Source: Rodentibacter haemolyticus | GTDB taxonomy: Bacteria; Pseudomonadota; Gammaproteobacteria; Enterobacterales; Pasteurellaceae | Direction of reading: 5' to 3' | NCBI RefSeq assembly: GCF_015356115.1 | Contig: NZ_CP063056.1 | Span: 930,001-994,000 of the forward strand | Length of the DNA stretch: 64,000 nt | Shown here: positions 9,442 to 18,559 of the stretch, piece by piece | Layout of the letters: every line of letters begins with the position of its first letter | How positions within the stretch are numbered: the first letter of the stretch is position 1 | Notes under the pieces: generated by a model | What the model was told of the DNA's origin: nothing | The model's input: the letters and a program-made list of their open reading frames with translations, nothing else | Database searches by the model: none | Made by a program: the position numbers and the translations under genes

Positions 9442-9449
9442 AGGAAAAA

Positions 9450-9551
9450 TATGGTGAATTAAATTAAAATGGATACGAAGCGGTAAGCCGCAAACAACAC
9501 AAGAGTACGGCAAGGGCAACAATGCTATAGGCATTAATTTAATTAACTATA
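9450..9551 (-). mobile_element. Correia-like small repeat, copy A (diverged)
   Basis: About 102 bp with imperfect terminal inverted repeats: TATGGTGAATTAAATT at the left and the reverse complement of TATAGTTAATTAAATT at the right. The inner GGATACGAAGCGG...AAGCCGC block is the reverse complement of the core seen in copies at 16386 and 57388. It lies between trmL and xylB and is the most diverged of the three. Confidence 0.75.
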
Positions 9552-9560
9552 AAACGGTTA

Positions 9561-9584
9561 AAAAGGTGGAAACTCCACCTTTTT
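9561..9584. terminator. Bidirectional terminator between trmL and xylB
   Basis: AAAAGGTGGA (9561-9570) pairs with TCCACCTTTT (9574-9583) across a 3-base loop. T-rich tracts lie on both sides, so it can end trmL on the plus strand and xylB on the minus strand. Confidence 0.85.
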
Positions 9585-9586
9585 GT

Positions 9587-11056
9587 TTAAATGATTGAAT
9601 TTAGATGAGCCAGATAACGCTGATAAACCGCCTCGTAAGCTTCAACCGCCTCCTTATTAGGAGAGCAGTTTAAACTCTCATCCAAGTGAACAAATTCATC
9701 GCAGAGCGATTCCAGCTCCCCTTCTCCGTTTGCCCACATCGCTTGAATTGCCCCCCCTAAAGCAGCCGCTTCCTCTTCCAATAAGCAAACCACTTCGGCG
9801 TTCATAACATTCGCGATAATCTGCCGCCAAAGCGTACTCTTTGCCCCACCGCCAATTAAACGAATTTGCGAAGTAGCAAGCCCGGCACGGCGAAAAAGAT
9901 CCAATCCATAACGCAAAGTAAAAGTGGCACTTTCCATCATCGCCCGACAAAGATTTTCACGGGTAAAATTACTTGAATCCAACCCTAAGATACGCGCTTT
10001 CTCATTTGGCAGAGGTGGCACGCGTTCCCCATTAAAAAACGGTAAAACAGTGATTCCGTTTGCACCAATTGAGGATTGTTGTGCGAGATGATTAAAGGTT
10101 GGGATATCAATATTAAATAAATTCATCAATTGCTTGTTCGATGAAGTCATATTCATCACACAAATGAGAGGTAACCAGCCATTATTAGCAGAGCAAAAGT
10201 TGGCAATCATTGAAGGCAAATTTGACAAAGGCTGTTTTGTATAAGCATACAGCGTGCCGGATGTGCCAAGACTCATTGTTACGATTCCCTCTCTTATATT
10301 GCCCGTACCAATCGCCCCCATCATATTGTCCCCACTTCCGGTGGAAACTATCACATCTTGGTTAAAGCCAAATAGTTTGGCGATTTCGGGCTTGATAACC
10401 CCTACCTTTTGTTCGGCTGAAAGTAAAGTCGGTAGCACGTTATCCATATTAAGTTCGGGTGCAATTTCGCCAAAGACTTCGCGACTCCAACATCGATTCA
10501 CAATATCAAAATATCCTGTGCCGGAAGCATCACCAAATTCCGTGCAAAAATGGCCTGTCAGCCAATAGTTAAGGTAATCGTGGGGCAGCATAATTTTGTG
10601 AATTTGTGCAAATTGCGCCGGATAATATTGACGAAACCAGAAAAGCTTTGAGGCGGTATAGCCCGTTTGACACATCATGCCTAACTTCGCAAATGCCGAA
10701 TCTTGTCCGCCCAAACGTTCTATCAATTCCATATTTTCAGAGACTGTTTCCGTATCACACCAGAGTTTCGCATTGTACAAAGGTTGATCATTTTGATCCA
10801 ATACCACCAAGCCGTGTTGCTGACCTGAAATACCCATACCTTTCACTAAGTGCGGTAAAATTTTTGCCTGTTTTAACGCCTCATTCAAGGCACATTGAAA
10901 GGCATCAATCCACCAATTGGGATGTTGTTCGCGCCGGCCATTTGATTGCGCAATCAATTTATGGGAAGCATATCCCATACCAATCACTTTCTTTTGCCTG
11001 CGATCAACAACTATCGCTTTTGTACCCTGCGTACCACAATCAATACCGATATACAT
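9587..11056 (-). CDS. xylB: Xylulokinase
   Basis: The 489-residue FGGY-family kinase phosphorylates D-xylulose to xylulose 5-phosphate for the pentose phosphate pathway. The N-terminal phosphate-binding motif is GIDCGTQGTKA (residues 4-14), and the C-terminal adenosine motif is GGGAKSTLWRQI (about residue 402). Length fits the family. It is downstream of xylA on the same strand, separated by 55 bases that contain an uptake-signal inverted pair. Confidence 0.95.
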   Translation of the reverse strand: MYIGIDCGTQGTKAIVVDRRQKKVIGMGYASHKLIAQSNGRREQHPNWWIDAFQCALNEALKQAKILPHLVKGMGISGQQHGLVVLDQNDQPLYNAKLWCDTETVSENMELIERLGGQDSAFAKLGMMCQTGYTASKLFWFRQYYPAQFAQIHKIMLPHDYLNYWLTGHFCTEFGDASGTGYFDIVNRCWSREVFGEIAPELNMDNVLPTLLSAEQKVGVIKPEIAKLFGFNQDVIVSTGSGDNMMGAIGTGNIREGIVTMSLGTSGTLYAYTKQPLSNLPSMIANFCSANNGWLPLICVMNMTSSNKQLMNLFNIDIPTFNHLAQQSSIGANGITVLPFFNGERVPPLPNEKARILGLDSSNFTRENLCRAMMESATFTLRYGLDLFRRAGLATSQIRLIGGGAKSTLWRQIIANVMNAEVVCLLEEEAAALGGAIQAMWANGEGELESLCDEFVHLDESLNCSPNKEAVEAYEAVYQRYLAHLNSII

Positions 11057-11072
11057 AATGCCTCCAAAGACA

Positions 11073-11101
11073 AAAAGAGCGGTAAAAACGACCGCACTTT
11101 T
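11073..11101 (-). terminator. Uptake-signal inverted pair between xylA and xylB
   Basis: AAAAGAGCGGT (11073-11083) pairs with ACCGCACTTTT (11091-11101) with one mismatch. It lies in the xylA-xylB gap and could attenuate transcription into xylB. No stop of transcription can be shown from sequence alone. Confidence 0.55.
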
Positions 11102-11111
11102 GAGCTGAAAT

Positions 11112-12431
11112 TTAACTGTAAATCACTTGATTCACAATATTTTCCAAATATTCCTGCTGCCCTGAAACCGGTTTCGGATCAAGTTTTTTCGTTTCAACAA
11201 CACGAGCAAGATCTTCCAGTGAGACTTTACTTGCAAGGATCTGTTGACCTAAATCCCCGTCCCAACCGGCATAACGTTGATCCACAACTCTCTGTAAGGT
11301 TTGGTCTTCAATCATTTTTGCCGCCCGCTTCAGTGAAAGCGCAAGCACATCAATCGCACCAATATGACCATGGAATAAATCATACGGATCGGTACTTTGA
11401 CGGCGGATTTTCGCATCAAAATTAAAACCGCCGGTAGTAAAGCCGCCCGCTTTTAAGATTTCATACATCACGAGCGTATTTTCTTCCACACTGTTCGGGA
11501 ATTGGTCGGTATCCCAACCTAATTGCGGATCGCCACGGTTGGCATCAATAGAACCGAAGATATCTAATGCCACTGCAGTCGCAATTTCGTGTTGAAATGT
11601 ATGACCGGCAAGCGTTGCGTGGTTTGCTTCAATATTTACTTTGATCTCTGTTTCTAAACCGAATTGTTTTAAGAAACCATAAACGGTTGCCACGTCATAG
11701 TCATATTGGTGTTTGGTCGGTTCTTGCGGTTTCGGTTCGATTAACAATGTACCTTTAAAGCCGATTTTATGTTTATGTTCCACCACCATTTGCATAAAAC
11801 GACCGATTTGCTCACGTTCACGCTTTAAATCGGTGTTTAACAAGGTTTCATAACCTTCACGACCGCCCCATAGCACATAATTCTCACCACCTAAACGTTT
11901 GGTTGCATTCATCACATTAAATACTTGTGATGCCGCCCACGCAAAGACTTCCGGATTCGGATTGGTGGAAGCTCCGGACATATAACGCGGATGAGTAAAG
12001 CAGTTCGCCGTTCCCCATAACAGTTTAACGCCGGTTTCCGCTTGTTTTTTCTCAAGAATATCAACCATTGTACGGAAGTTATGTACATATTCTTGATATG
12101 AATGACCTTCCGGTGCAATATCTACATCATGGAAACAATAATAAGGAATGCCTAATTTTCGGAAAAATTCAAAGGCGATTTCCGCTTTTTGCTTTGCACC
12201 CTCTAATAAATCACCTGTTTTTTGCCAACTGCGATTTAACGAACCCGCACCGAACATATCATTCCCGTTCCAACAAAAAGTATGCCAATAACACACCGCC
12301 AAACGTAAATGCTCCGCCATCGTTTTGCCTAAAATCATTTCATTCGGGTTGTAATGTTTAAAAGCAAAAGGATTGTTTGAATCGACTCCTTCATATTTCA
12401 CTTTTTCAATTTTATCGAAATAGTTAGACAT
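11112..12431 (-). CDS. xylA: Xylose isomerase
   Basis: The 439-residue enzyme converts D-xylose to D-xylulose, the first catabolic step. Metal and substrate residues sit in FHDVDIAPEG (about residues 100-109), IEPKPQEPTKHQYD and IEANHATLAGH. It is class II by length. It is the first gene of a xylAB operon that diverges from xylFGH. A CRP-like site lies in the shared upstream region. Confidence 0.97.
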   Translation of the reverse strand: MSNYFDKIEKVKYEGVDSNNPFAFKHYNPNEMILGKTMAEHLRLAVCYWHTFCWNGNDMFGAGSLNRSWQKTGDLLEGAKQKAEIAFEFFRKLGIPYYCFHDVDIAPEGHSYQEYVHNFRTMVDILEKKQAETGVKLLWGTANCFTHPRYMSGASTNPNPEVFAWAASQVFNVMNATKRLGGENYVLWGGREGYETLLNTDLKREREQIGRFMQMVVEHKHKIGFKGTLLIEPKPQEPTKHQYDYDVATVYGFLKQFGLETEIKVNIEANHATLAGHTFQHEIATAVALDIFGSIDANRGDPQLGWDTDQFPNSVEENTLVMYEILKAGGFTTGGFNFDAKIRRQSTDPYDLFHGHIGAIDVLALSLKRAAKMIEDQTLQRVVDQRYAGWDGDLGQQILASKVSLEDLARVVETKKLDPKPVSGQQEYLENIVNQVIYS

Positions 12432-12677
12432 AATTAATTCTCCTATGGCTGAATAGATTTTTAAGTTGGAAACATAATGATAAAAATTGAAAACAGCTTC
12501 AATTACGTTATTTGTTTTTTCTATTTTGATAATTAGTTATTGTGGCAACGATCACAAAAGTGAAAAAACATAATGGCAGTGAAAGATTTTATAATTGAAA
12601 GCAGTGGTTAAAGCGGGAAAACTAACCATCAGAGCTATCGCTCTATATTCTATTTACTTAACCATTGAGGTATCAGT
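12432..12677. promoter_or_regulatory. Divergent xylA / xylF control region with CRP site
   Basis: A good CRP half-site pair, TGTGG-N6-TCACA, is at 12541-12556, nearly midway between the two operons. To its right are spaced GAAA-type direct repeats (about 12560-12605) that could be XylR half-sites. In E. coli XylR activates both xyl promoters together with CRP, and the layout is the same here. Exact -10 and -35 elements were not assigned. Confidence 0.6.
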
Positions 12678-13676
12678 ATGAAAATCAAATCAGCTTTACT
12701 CACACTTGCCGCAGTATTAACGGTATTTAGCGGTTCTGCTTATTCTAAAGATCTCAAAATCGGGTTATCTATTGATGATTTACGCTTGGAAAGATGGCAA
12801 AAAGATCGTGATATTTTTGTCAAAAAAGCCGAATCTATGGGAGCGAAAGTATTTGTGCAATCCGCTAATGGTGATGATTCCGCACAAATTTCTCAAATTG
12901 AAAATATGATCAATAAAAGTATTGATGTTTTAGTGATTATTCCGCATAACGGCGAAGTACTAAGCAATGTAATTTCCGAAGCAAAAAAAGAAGGCATTAA
13001 AGTATTGGCTTATGACCGCTTAATTAATAATGCCGATTTAGATTTTTATGTCTCATTTGATAATGAAAAAGTCGGGGAGTTACAGGCAAAAAGTATTGTT
13101 GCAGTAAAACCCGAAGGTAATTATTTCTTAATGGGCGGTTCACCGGTGGATAACAATGCCAAACTGTTTAGAAAAGGGCAAATGAAAGTTTTAGACCCTT
13201 TAATTAAAACCGGCAAAATTAAAGTGATCGGTGATCAATGGGTCGATTCTTGGCTGGCTGAAAAAGCACTACAAATTATGGAAAATGCATTAACCGCCAA
13301 TAAAAATAATATTGATGCCGTCGTCGCTTCAAATGATGCAACAGCAGGTGGTGCAATTCAAGCATTAAGCGCACAAGGGCTAAACGGCAAAGTCGCGATT
13401 TCCGGACAAGATGCCGATTTAGCTGCGATCAAACGAATTATTGCCGGTTCGCAAACAATGACGGTTTATAAACCGATTACCAAATTAGCGGATAAAGCGG
13501 CACAAATTGCCGTAGAATTAGCAAAAAATGAAAAAGTTAAATCAAATGCCGAACTAAACAATGGTCTCAAAAATATCCCAGCTTATTTACTCGATCCTAT
13601 TGCAATTGATAAAACAAATATTGATGAAACCGTGATTGAGGATGGTTTCCATACCAAAGCAAGTGTTTATCAATAA
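12678..13676 (+). CDS. xylF: D-xylose-binding periplasmic protein
   Basis: The 332-residue solute-binding protein delivers D-xylose to the XylGH importer. A signal peptide is clear: basic MKIK, a hydrophobic stretch and a cleavage site after about residue 23 (SAYS-KD). The mature part starts DLKIGLSIDDLRLERWQKDR, as in XylF/RbsB-type proteins. It is first in xylFGH. A stem-loop after it probably sets its higher expression relative to xylGH. Confidence 0.95.
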   Translation: MKIKSALLTLAAVLTVFSGSAYSKDLKIGLSIDDLRLERWQKDRDIFVKKAESMGAKVFVQSANGDDSAQISQIENMINKSIDVLVIIPHNGEVLSNVISEAKKEGIKVLAYDRLINNADLDFYVSFDNEKVGELQAKSIVAVKPEGNYFLMGGSPVDNNAKLFRKGQMKVLDPLIKTGKIKVIGDQWVDSWLAEKALQIMENALTANKNNIDAVVASNDATAGGAIQALSAQGLNGKVAISGQDADLAAIKRIIAGSQTMTVYKPITKLADKAAQIAVELAKNEKVKSNAELNNGLKNIPAYLLDPIAIDKTNIDETVIEDGFHTKASVYQ

Positions 13677-13682
13677 GTTCAA

Positions 13683-13704
13683 AGGGGAAGTTTATTCCCC
13701 TATT
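13683..13704 (+). terminator. Stem-loop between xylF and xylG
   Basis: AGGGGAA (13683-13689) pairs with TTCCCCT (13695-13701) across a 5-base loop, followed by a short T stretch. Such hairpins after binding-protein genes commonly stabilise the upstream mRNA or cause partial termination, which fits the need for excess XylF. Confidence 0.65.
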
Positions 13705-13721
13705 TTATAGAGAGTATAAAT

Positions 13722-15233
13722 ATGGCATTGTTAGAAATGAAAAACATCACAAAAAAATTTGGTGATGTGACCGCACTTCATAATATTTCTATTGAGCTTG
13801 AAGCAGGTGAAATTTTGTCGCTATGTGGTGAAAACGGCTCAGGAAAATCAACACTAATGAAAGTGCTTTGTGGTATTTATTCTTATGGCGATTACAGTGG
13901 AAATATTTATTTTTCAGACAGTGAAATAAAAGCGAAAAATATTAAAGATACTGAGGAAAAAGGCATTTCAATCATTCATCAAGAACTCACTCTCGTCAAA
14001 AATATGTCAGTGCTGGAAAATATCTTTTTGGGAAATGAAATGACCCATAAAGGCTTAACCGCCGACAATGAAATGTATTTGCGCTGCCAAACATTATTAC
14101 AACAGGTTCAATTAAATATTGATCCAAATACACGTGTGGGGGAACTGGGATTAGGGCAACAACAATTAGTTGAAATCGCAAAAGCCTTAAATAAACAGGT
14201 GCGTTTACTTATTCTTGATGAACCCACCGCTTCACTGACAGAAAAAGAAACCGAAATATTATTGAATCTCGTTAAAGATTTAAAAGCACATAATATCGCC
14301 TGTATCTATATCTCCCACAAATTAAACGAGGTAAAGGAAATTTCCGACAAAATTTGTGTGATTCGTGATGGTGAACATATCGGCACGCAAGACGCAAATA
14401 CAATGAGTGAAGATGACATCATTACCATGATGGTAGGAAGGGAGATCACCTCACTTTATCCACATGAACCACACGAGATTCAAAACGAAATCTTACGTGT
14501 AGAAAATCTTTCTGCTTGGCATCCGATCAATACACATATTAAACGGGTAAATGAGATCAGTTTCAGTCTTCATAAAGGTGAAATCCTTGGTATTGCAGGG
14601 TTGGTGGGTTCCGGTAGAACGGAGATGGTGCAATGTTTATTCGGTTCTTATCAAGGCAAATATGAAGGCAAGATTTTTATCAATCAAAAACAGGTTCACA
14701 TAAAAAATTGCCAACAAGCCATCGCTCATAAAATTGTTATGGTGCCGGAAGATCGTAAAAAGCACGGTATTGTTTCGATTATGGGGGTAGGCAAAAACAT
14801 TACGCTTTCTTCCTTAAAAGAATATTGTTTCGGCAAAATGATCATCAATGAAGCGAAAGAAGAACAAGCCATTGAATCCGCAATTAAACAACTAAAAGTA
14901 AAAACCGCTTCCCCTGATTTACCAATAGGGCGATTAAGCGGCGGCAATCAACAGAAAGCGATTTTGGCAAAATGTTTACTGCTTAACCCTAAAATACTGA
15001 TTCTTGATGAACCTACTCGTGGTATTGACGTCGGCGCAAAATATGAAATTTATAAATTAATCAATCAATTAGCTCAAGAAGGCATCGGCATTATTGTCAT
15101 TTCATCAGAATTGCCGGAAGTGCTTGGCATCAGTGATCGGGTTCTCGTTATGCACCAAGGCAAACTCAAAGCCAGTCTCATTAATAATAATCTCACTCAG
15201 GAACAAGTGATGGAAACCGCACTTAAGGAGTAA
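13722..15233 (+). CDS. xylG: D-xylose import ATP-binding protein
   Basis: The 503-residue protein has two fused ABC ATPase domains typical of sugar importers. Domain one has Walker A GENGSGKST (about residue 37), signature LGLGQQQLVEIAKAL and Walker B LLILDEPTAS. Domain two has the degenerate Walker A VGSGRTEM, signature LSGGNQQKAILAKCL and Walker B ILILDEPTRGID. It energises XylH. It begins 45 bases after xylF and ends 3 bases before xylH. Confidence 0.96.
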   Translation: MALLEMKNITKKFGDVTALHNISIELEAGEILSLCGENGSGKSTLMKVLCGIYSYGDYSGNIYFSDSEIKAKNIKDTEEKGISIIHQELTLVKNMSVLENIFLGNEMTHKGLTADNEMYLRCQTLLQQVQLNIDPNTRVGELGLGQQQLVEIAKALNKQVRLLILDEPTASLTEKETEILLNLVKDLKAHNIACIYISHKLNEVKEISDKICVIRDGEHIGTQDANTMSEDDIITMMVGREITSLYPHEPHEIQNEILRVENLSAWHPINTHIKRVNEISFSLHKGEILGIAGLVGSGRTEMVQCLFGSYQGKYEGKIFINQKQVHIKNCQQAIAHKIVMVPEDRKKHGIVSIMGVGKNITLSSLKEYCFGKMIINEAKEEQAIESAIKQLKVKTASPDLPIGRLSGGNQQKAILAKCLLLNPKILILDEPTRGIDVGAKYEIYKLINQLAQEGIGIIVISSELPEVLGISDRVLVMHQGKLKASLINNNLTQEQVMETALKE

Positions 15234-15236
15234 TTT

Positions 15237-16364
15237 ATGTTTAAGTTTAAATCCGTGAATCTACAAGTTTACATTATGCTCATAGCCATTGCGGTAATTA
15301 TGGTATTTTTTACGATTGCAACCGACGGGGCTTATTTAAGTGCGCGCAATATTTCCAACTTATTACGCCAAACCTCTATCACCGGTATTCTTGCGATTGG
15401 CATGGTGTTTGTCATCATTTCTGCCGAAATTGATTTATCGGTGGGCTCATTAATGGGATTACTTGGTGGATTTGCAGCCATTGCCGATGTTTGGTGGGGA
15501 TTTCCATTACCGCTTACTATCATCGCAACTATTGCTTTAGGTTTACTGTTCGGTATTTGGAATGGCTGGTGGGTTGCTTATCGTAAAGTGCCGTCATTTA
15601 TTGTTACACTTGCCGGCTATCTCGCATTCCGAGGCATATTAATCGGATTAACAAACGGCACTACCGTCTCTCCGATTAGCAATTCAATGACAATCATCGG
15701 ACAAGGTTATCTTTCCGATATAACGGGGTTTATATTAGGAGGAATTGCCGTAATTGGTTTTGTGCTTTGGAGTAACTATCAACGTAAAAATCGCCAACAA
15801 CTTCAACTGGAAGTTCCCGCACTATCTAAAGATTTCTCAAAATACGCCTTATTTGTACTCCTCGTACTGGGTTCCATTTATTTATTAAATGATTACCGCG
15901 GTATTCCATTTCCGGTATTAATACTCGCCATTCTTGCAATATTCGGTTTATTCCTTTCGAATAAAACATCCTTTGGTCGCCACATTTATGCCATTGGTGG
16001 CAATATTGAGGCGGCAAAATTATCCGGAATCAATGTAGAAAAAACGAAACTCATTATCTTCGCAATGAACGGCGTATTAGTCGCAATAGCCGGCTTAATC
16101 TTGAGTGCACGTTTGGGTGCCGGTTCACCTTCCGCAGGGCAAAATGCCGAACTTGATGCAATAGCGGCCTGCGTGATCGGCGGAGCTAGTCTGGCAGGTG
16201 GTGTGGGAAGTGTATTCGGCGTTGTTATAGGCGCACTTATTATCGCCTCATTAGACAACGGAATGAGCATGCTTGATGTCCCCACTTTCTGGCAATACAT
16301 TGTAAAAGGTGCAATCTTATTGCTTGCCGTATGGGTTGATACCAGTAGTAAGAAAAGAATGTAA
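15237..16364 (+). CDS. xylH: D-xylose import permease
   Basis: The 375-residue inner-membrane permease is very hydrophobic, with about ten segments. It carries the conserved motifs ISAEIDLSVGS (about residue 60) and GGNIEAAKLSGINV (about residue 255), seen in the ribose/xylose permease family. It completes the XylFGH importer. A Correia-like element separates it from xylR. Confidence 0.95.
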   Translation: MFKFKSVNLQVYIMLIAIAVIMVFFTIATDGAYLSARNISNLLRQTSITGILAIGMVFVIISAEIDLSVGSLMGLLGGFAAIADVWWGFPLPLTIIATIALGLLFGIWNGWWVAYRKVPSFIVTLAGYLAFRGILIGLTNGTTVSPISNSMTIIGQGYLSDITGFILGGIAVIGFVLWSNYQRKNRQQLQLEVPALSKDFSKYALFVLLVLGSIYLLNDYRGIPFPVLILAILAIFGLFLSNKTSFGRHIYAIGGNIEAAKLSGINVEKTKLIIFAMNGVLVAIAGLILSARLGAGSPSAGQNAELDAIAACVIGGASLAGGVGSVFGVVIGALIIASLDNGMSMLDVPTFWQYIVKGAILLLAVWVDTSSKKRM

Positions 16365-16385
16365 TTTCCGATAAAAAGTCACCAT

Positions 16386-16493
16386 TATAGTGAATTAAAT
16401 TTAAAAATGTTTACTGTATTACTACGCCTCGCCGTGTTATTTGCACAGTCTTCGGCTTGCGGCTTTGTATCCATCCTTATTTAATTCACTATA
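16386..16493 (+). mobile_element. Correia-like small repeat, copy B
   Basis: 108 bp bounded by TATAGTGAATTAAATTT and its near-perfect complement ending TTTAATTCACTATA. The interior has CGCCTCGCCGT and GTCTTCGGCTTGCGGC, which resemble the interior of the neisserial Correia repeat. It fills the gap between xylH and xylR and ends 82 bases before the xylR start, so it may affect xylR expression. Confidence 0.8.
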
Positions 16494-16575
16494 AAAAATG
16501 GCGATTTTTTACCCGCACTTTTATAAAAACACCTTTTCCGCTATATTTCTTATACTCAAACTAAAGGAATTAACG

Positions 16576-17739
16576 ATGGCGGAAGCATACTACAAAATCG
16601 CACTCTTATTTAATGCCAATAAAGTCTATGATCGACAAGTCGTGGAAGGTATTGGGCAGTACATTCAGGCATCGCAATGCACATGGGATATTTTTGTAGA
16701 AGATGAATTTATTTACCATACCGATACCATAAATCATCTATCCATTGATGGCATTATTGCCGATTTTGATGATCCTACAACCGCAGAGCTACTGAAACAA
16801 ACCTCAATTCCTACCATCGCTGTCGGGAGTTCTTACAAACAAGAGGATTTTTACCCGCGCTTCCCTTATGTTGCAACAGATAATACCGCATTGATTGAAT
16901 TAGCATTCTCACACCTCCAACAAAAAGGGCTTTCTCATTTCGCCTTTTATGGTATGCAAGTAGATGGTGAGAAACATTGGTCAAAAGAACGAAAAAATGC
17001 CTTTATCGCTTTAATGGAAAAATATCATCATCCACTTTATCTCTACGAAGGTAAGCAAGTTTGCGCTCAAAATTGGCTGTCAGAACAGGAAAAATTAATC
17101 AATTGGTTAAAAACCTTACCCTCTCACACAGGCATTGTTGCCGTCACCGATGCCAGAGCCCGCCATCTATTACAAGCTTGTGAATACAGTAAAATTGCGG
17201 TTCCTGAAGAACTCTGCGTAGTGGGTATTGATAATGAAGAATTGATTCAGTACCTCTCACGCGTTTCTTTATCTTCCGTCGAACAAGGCACAAGAGAGAT
17301 CGGTTATCAAGCGGCAAAATTATTACATCGTTTATTGAATGGTCAAAATGTCTCCCACACACCGATTTTAGTTTCACCGGTTACCGTCCATGCCCGCAAC
17401 TCCACAGACTATCGTTCACTCAATGATCCGCTCGTTATGCAAGCGATGCATTATATTCGTCATAACGCTTGCAAAGGAATTAAAACCGAACAAGTTCTCG
17501 ATCATTTAAGAATTTCACGTTCCAATTTAGAACAACGTTTCAAAAATGAATTGAATAAAACCATTCACCAAGTGATTCACGAAGAGAAAATTTTTCGGGC
17601 AAAGCAATTATTACAACAAACAGACATCTCAATTCAGGAAATTTCCGAAATCTGCGGCTATCCGTCCATTCAATATTTTTACTCTGTATTTAAGAAAGAA
17701 TTTGGAATGACGCCACGGGAATTTAGAAAAAAAGCTTAA
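16576..17739 (+). CDS. xylR: Xylose operon transcriptional activator XylR
   Basis: The 387-residue regulator has an N-terminal LacI-type periplasmic-binding-like sensor domain (about residues 1-275) and a C-terminal AraC DNA-binding domain with two helix-turn-helix motifs (ISRSNLEQRF and IQEISEICGY). It is expected to bind D-xylose and activate xylAB and xylFGH. A longer frame opens at 16498, but the ATG at 16576 has AAAGGAA upstream and gives the usual MAEAYYKIALLFNANKVYD. Confidence 0.93.
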   Translation: MAEAYYKIALLFNANKVYDRQVVEGIGQYIQASQCTWDIFVEDEFIYHTDTINHLSIDGIIADFDDPTTAELLKQTSIPTIAVGSSYKQEDFYPRFPYVATDNTALIELAFSHLQQKGLSHFAFYGMQVDGEKHWSKERKNAFIALMEKYHHPLYLYEGKQVCAQNWLSEQEKLINWLKTLPSHTGIVAVTDARARHLLQACEYSKIAVPEELCVVGIDNEELIQYLSRVSLSSVEQGTREIGYQAAKLLHRLLNGQNVSHTPILVSPVTVHARNSTDYRSLNDPLVMQAMHYIRHNACKGIKTEQVLDHLRISRSNLEQRFKNELNKTIHQVIHEEKIFRAKQLLQQTDISIQEISEICGYPSIQYFYSVFKKEFGMTPREFRKKA

Positions 17740-17741
17740 AT

Positions 17742-17786
17742 AAAGTGCGGTTAAAAATCACGTTGAATTTTAACCGCACTTTTTTG
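17742..17786. terminator. Uptake-signal bidirectional terminator between xylR and deoR
   Basis: AAAGTGCGGTTAAAA (17742-17756) pairs with TTTTAACCGCACTTT (17768-17782) and is followed by more T. The genes on either side are convergent, so one hairpin can end both. Confidence 0.9.
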
Positions 17787-17805
17787 TTGATTATTTCAAA
17801 TAACA

Positions 17806-18543
17806 TTAACTTGTCATAGTAAACTTTGCCGGTAAAGGCACATTACAGATAACTTGATCAAATTGATTCAACTCACCGACATACGACTGCCGTATTTTTC
17901 CAATTTTGCTATCATCAAAAACTAAAATACTACGTTGTGTTTTCGCCATTGCTTTTAGTTTAATTTTCGTTTCATTCAATTTGAAACAAGTGACACCTTG
18001 CTTAACATCAACACCAGCCGCAGAAATAAAGGCTTTTGTGGTGCAAATCATATCTATTTCGGTGTTATTTTGAACCGGAGTGAGAAACGAATTTTCTCTT
18101 GAATAATCACCTCCGCACAGGATTAAACGGCAGTTTGGTTTATCTTGTAAAACCATAAAAGTGTTGATAGAACAACAGAGTGCGGTGAATTTTATAGAAT
18201 TTGGGATTTGAGAAGCAATAAAAGGAATGGTTGAACCGCAATCAAAAAAGATCACATCATTATCTTCTACTAATGCAGAAGCAATCCTTCCCACCTGCAT
18301 TTTTTCTGCAATATTCTTATTTCGCTGCTCTGTAATTAAATATTGATTTGATGTTTGCAGCTGGGGATCTCGTACAATGTATCCCCCCAGTAAAACAATC
18401 GAAGATGTTGTAGAGTTTAAGTCCCTCCTAATCGTCATTTCGGAAACATTCAGGATTTCTGCCGCATCTCGCAGATGCAATTTATCCATTTGTTTCAATA
18501 GAAACTCTAATTTTTGAATACGGGTATTAATTTTACTATCCAC
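17806..18543 (-). CDS. deoR: Deoxyribose operon repressor DeoR
   Basis: The 245-residue DeoR-family repressor matches E. coli DeoR in the DNA-binding segment DKLHLRDAAEILNVSEMTIR (about residues 19-38). The VLLGGYIV, FFDCGST and AAGVDVKQGVTCF segments of its sugar-phosphate isomerase-like effector domain also match. The effector in E. coli is deoxyribose 5-phosphate. It lies 16 bases after deoC on the same strand, so deoC-deoR is an operon. Confidence 0.9.
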   Translation of the reverse strand: MDSKINTRIQKLEFLLKQMDKLHLRDAAEILNVSEMTIRRDLNSTTSSIVLLGGYIVRDPQLQTSNQYLITEQRNKNIAEKMQVGRIASALVEDNDVIFFDCGSTIPFIASQIPNSIKFTALCCSINTFMVLQDKPNCRLILCGGDYSRENSFLTPVQNNTEIDMICTTKAFISAAGVDVKQGVTCFKLNETKIKLKAMAKTQRSILVFDDSKIGKIRQSYVGELNQFDQVICNVPLPAKFTMTS

Positions 18544-18559
18544 AACATTATCTCCAGGA

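Noticed and set aside
9442..9586. Possible tRNA or small RNA between trmL and xylB
   Set aside because: The structure is explained by a Correia-like repeat and a terminator. No tRNA features are present, and no tRNA was recognised elsewhere in the window.
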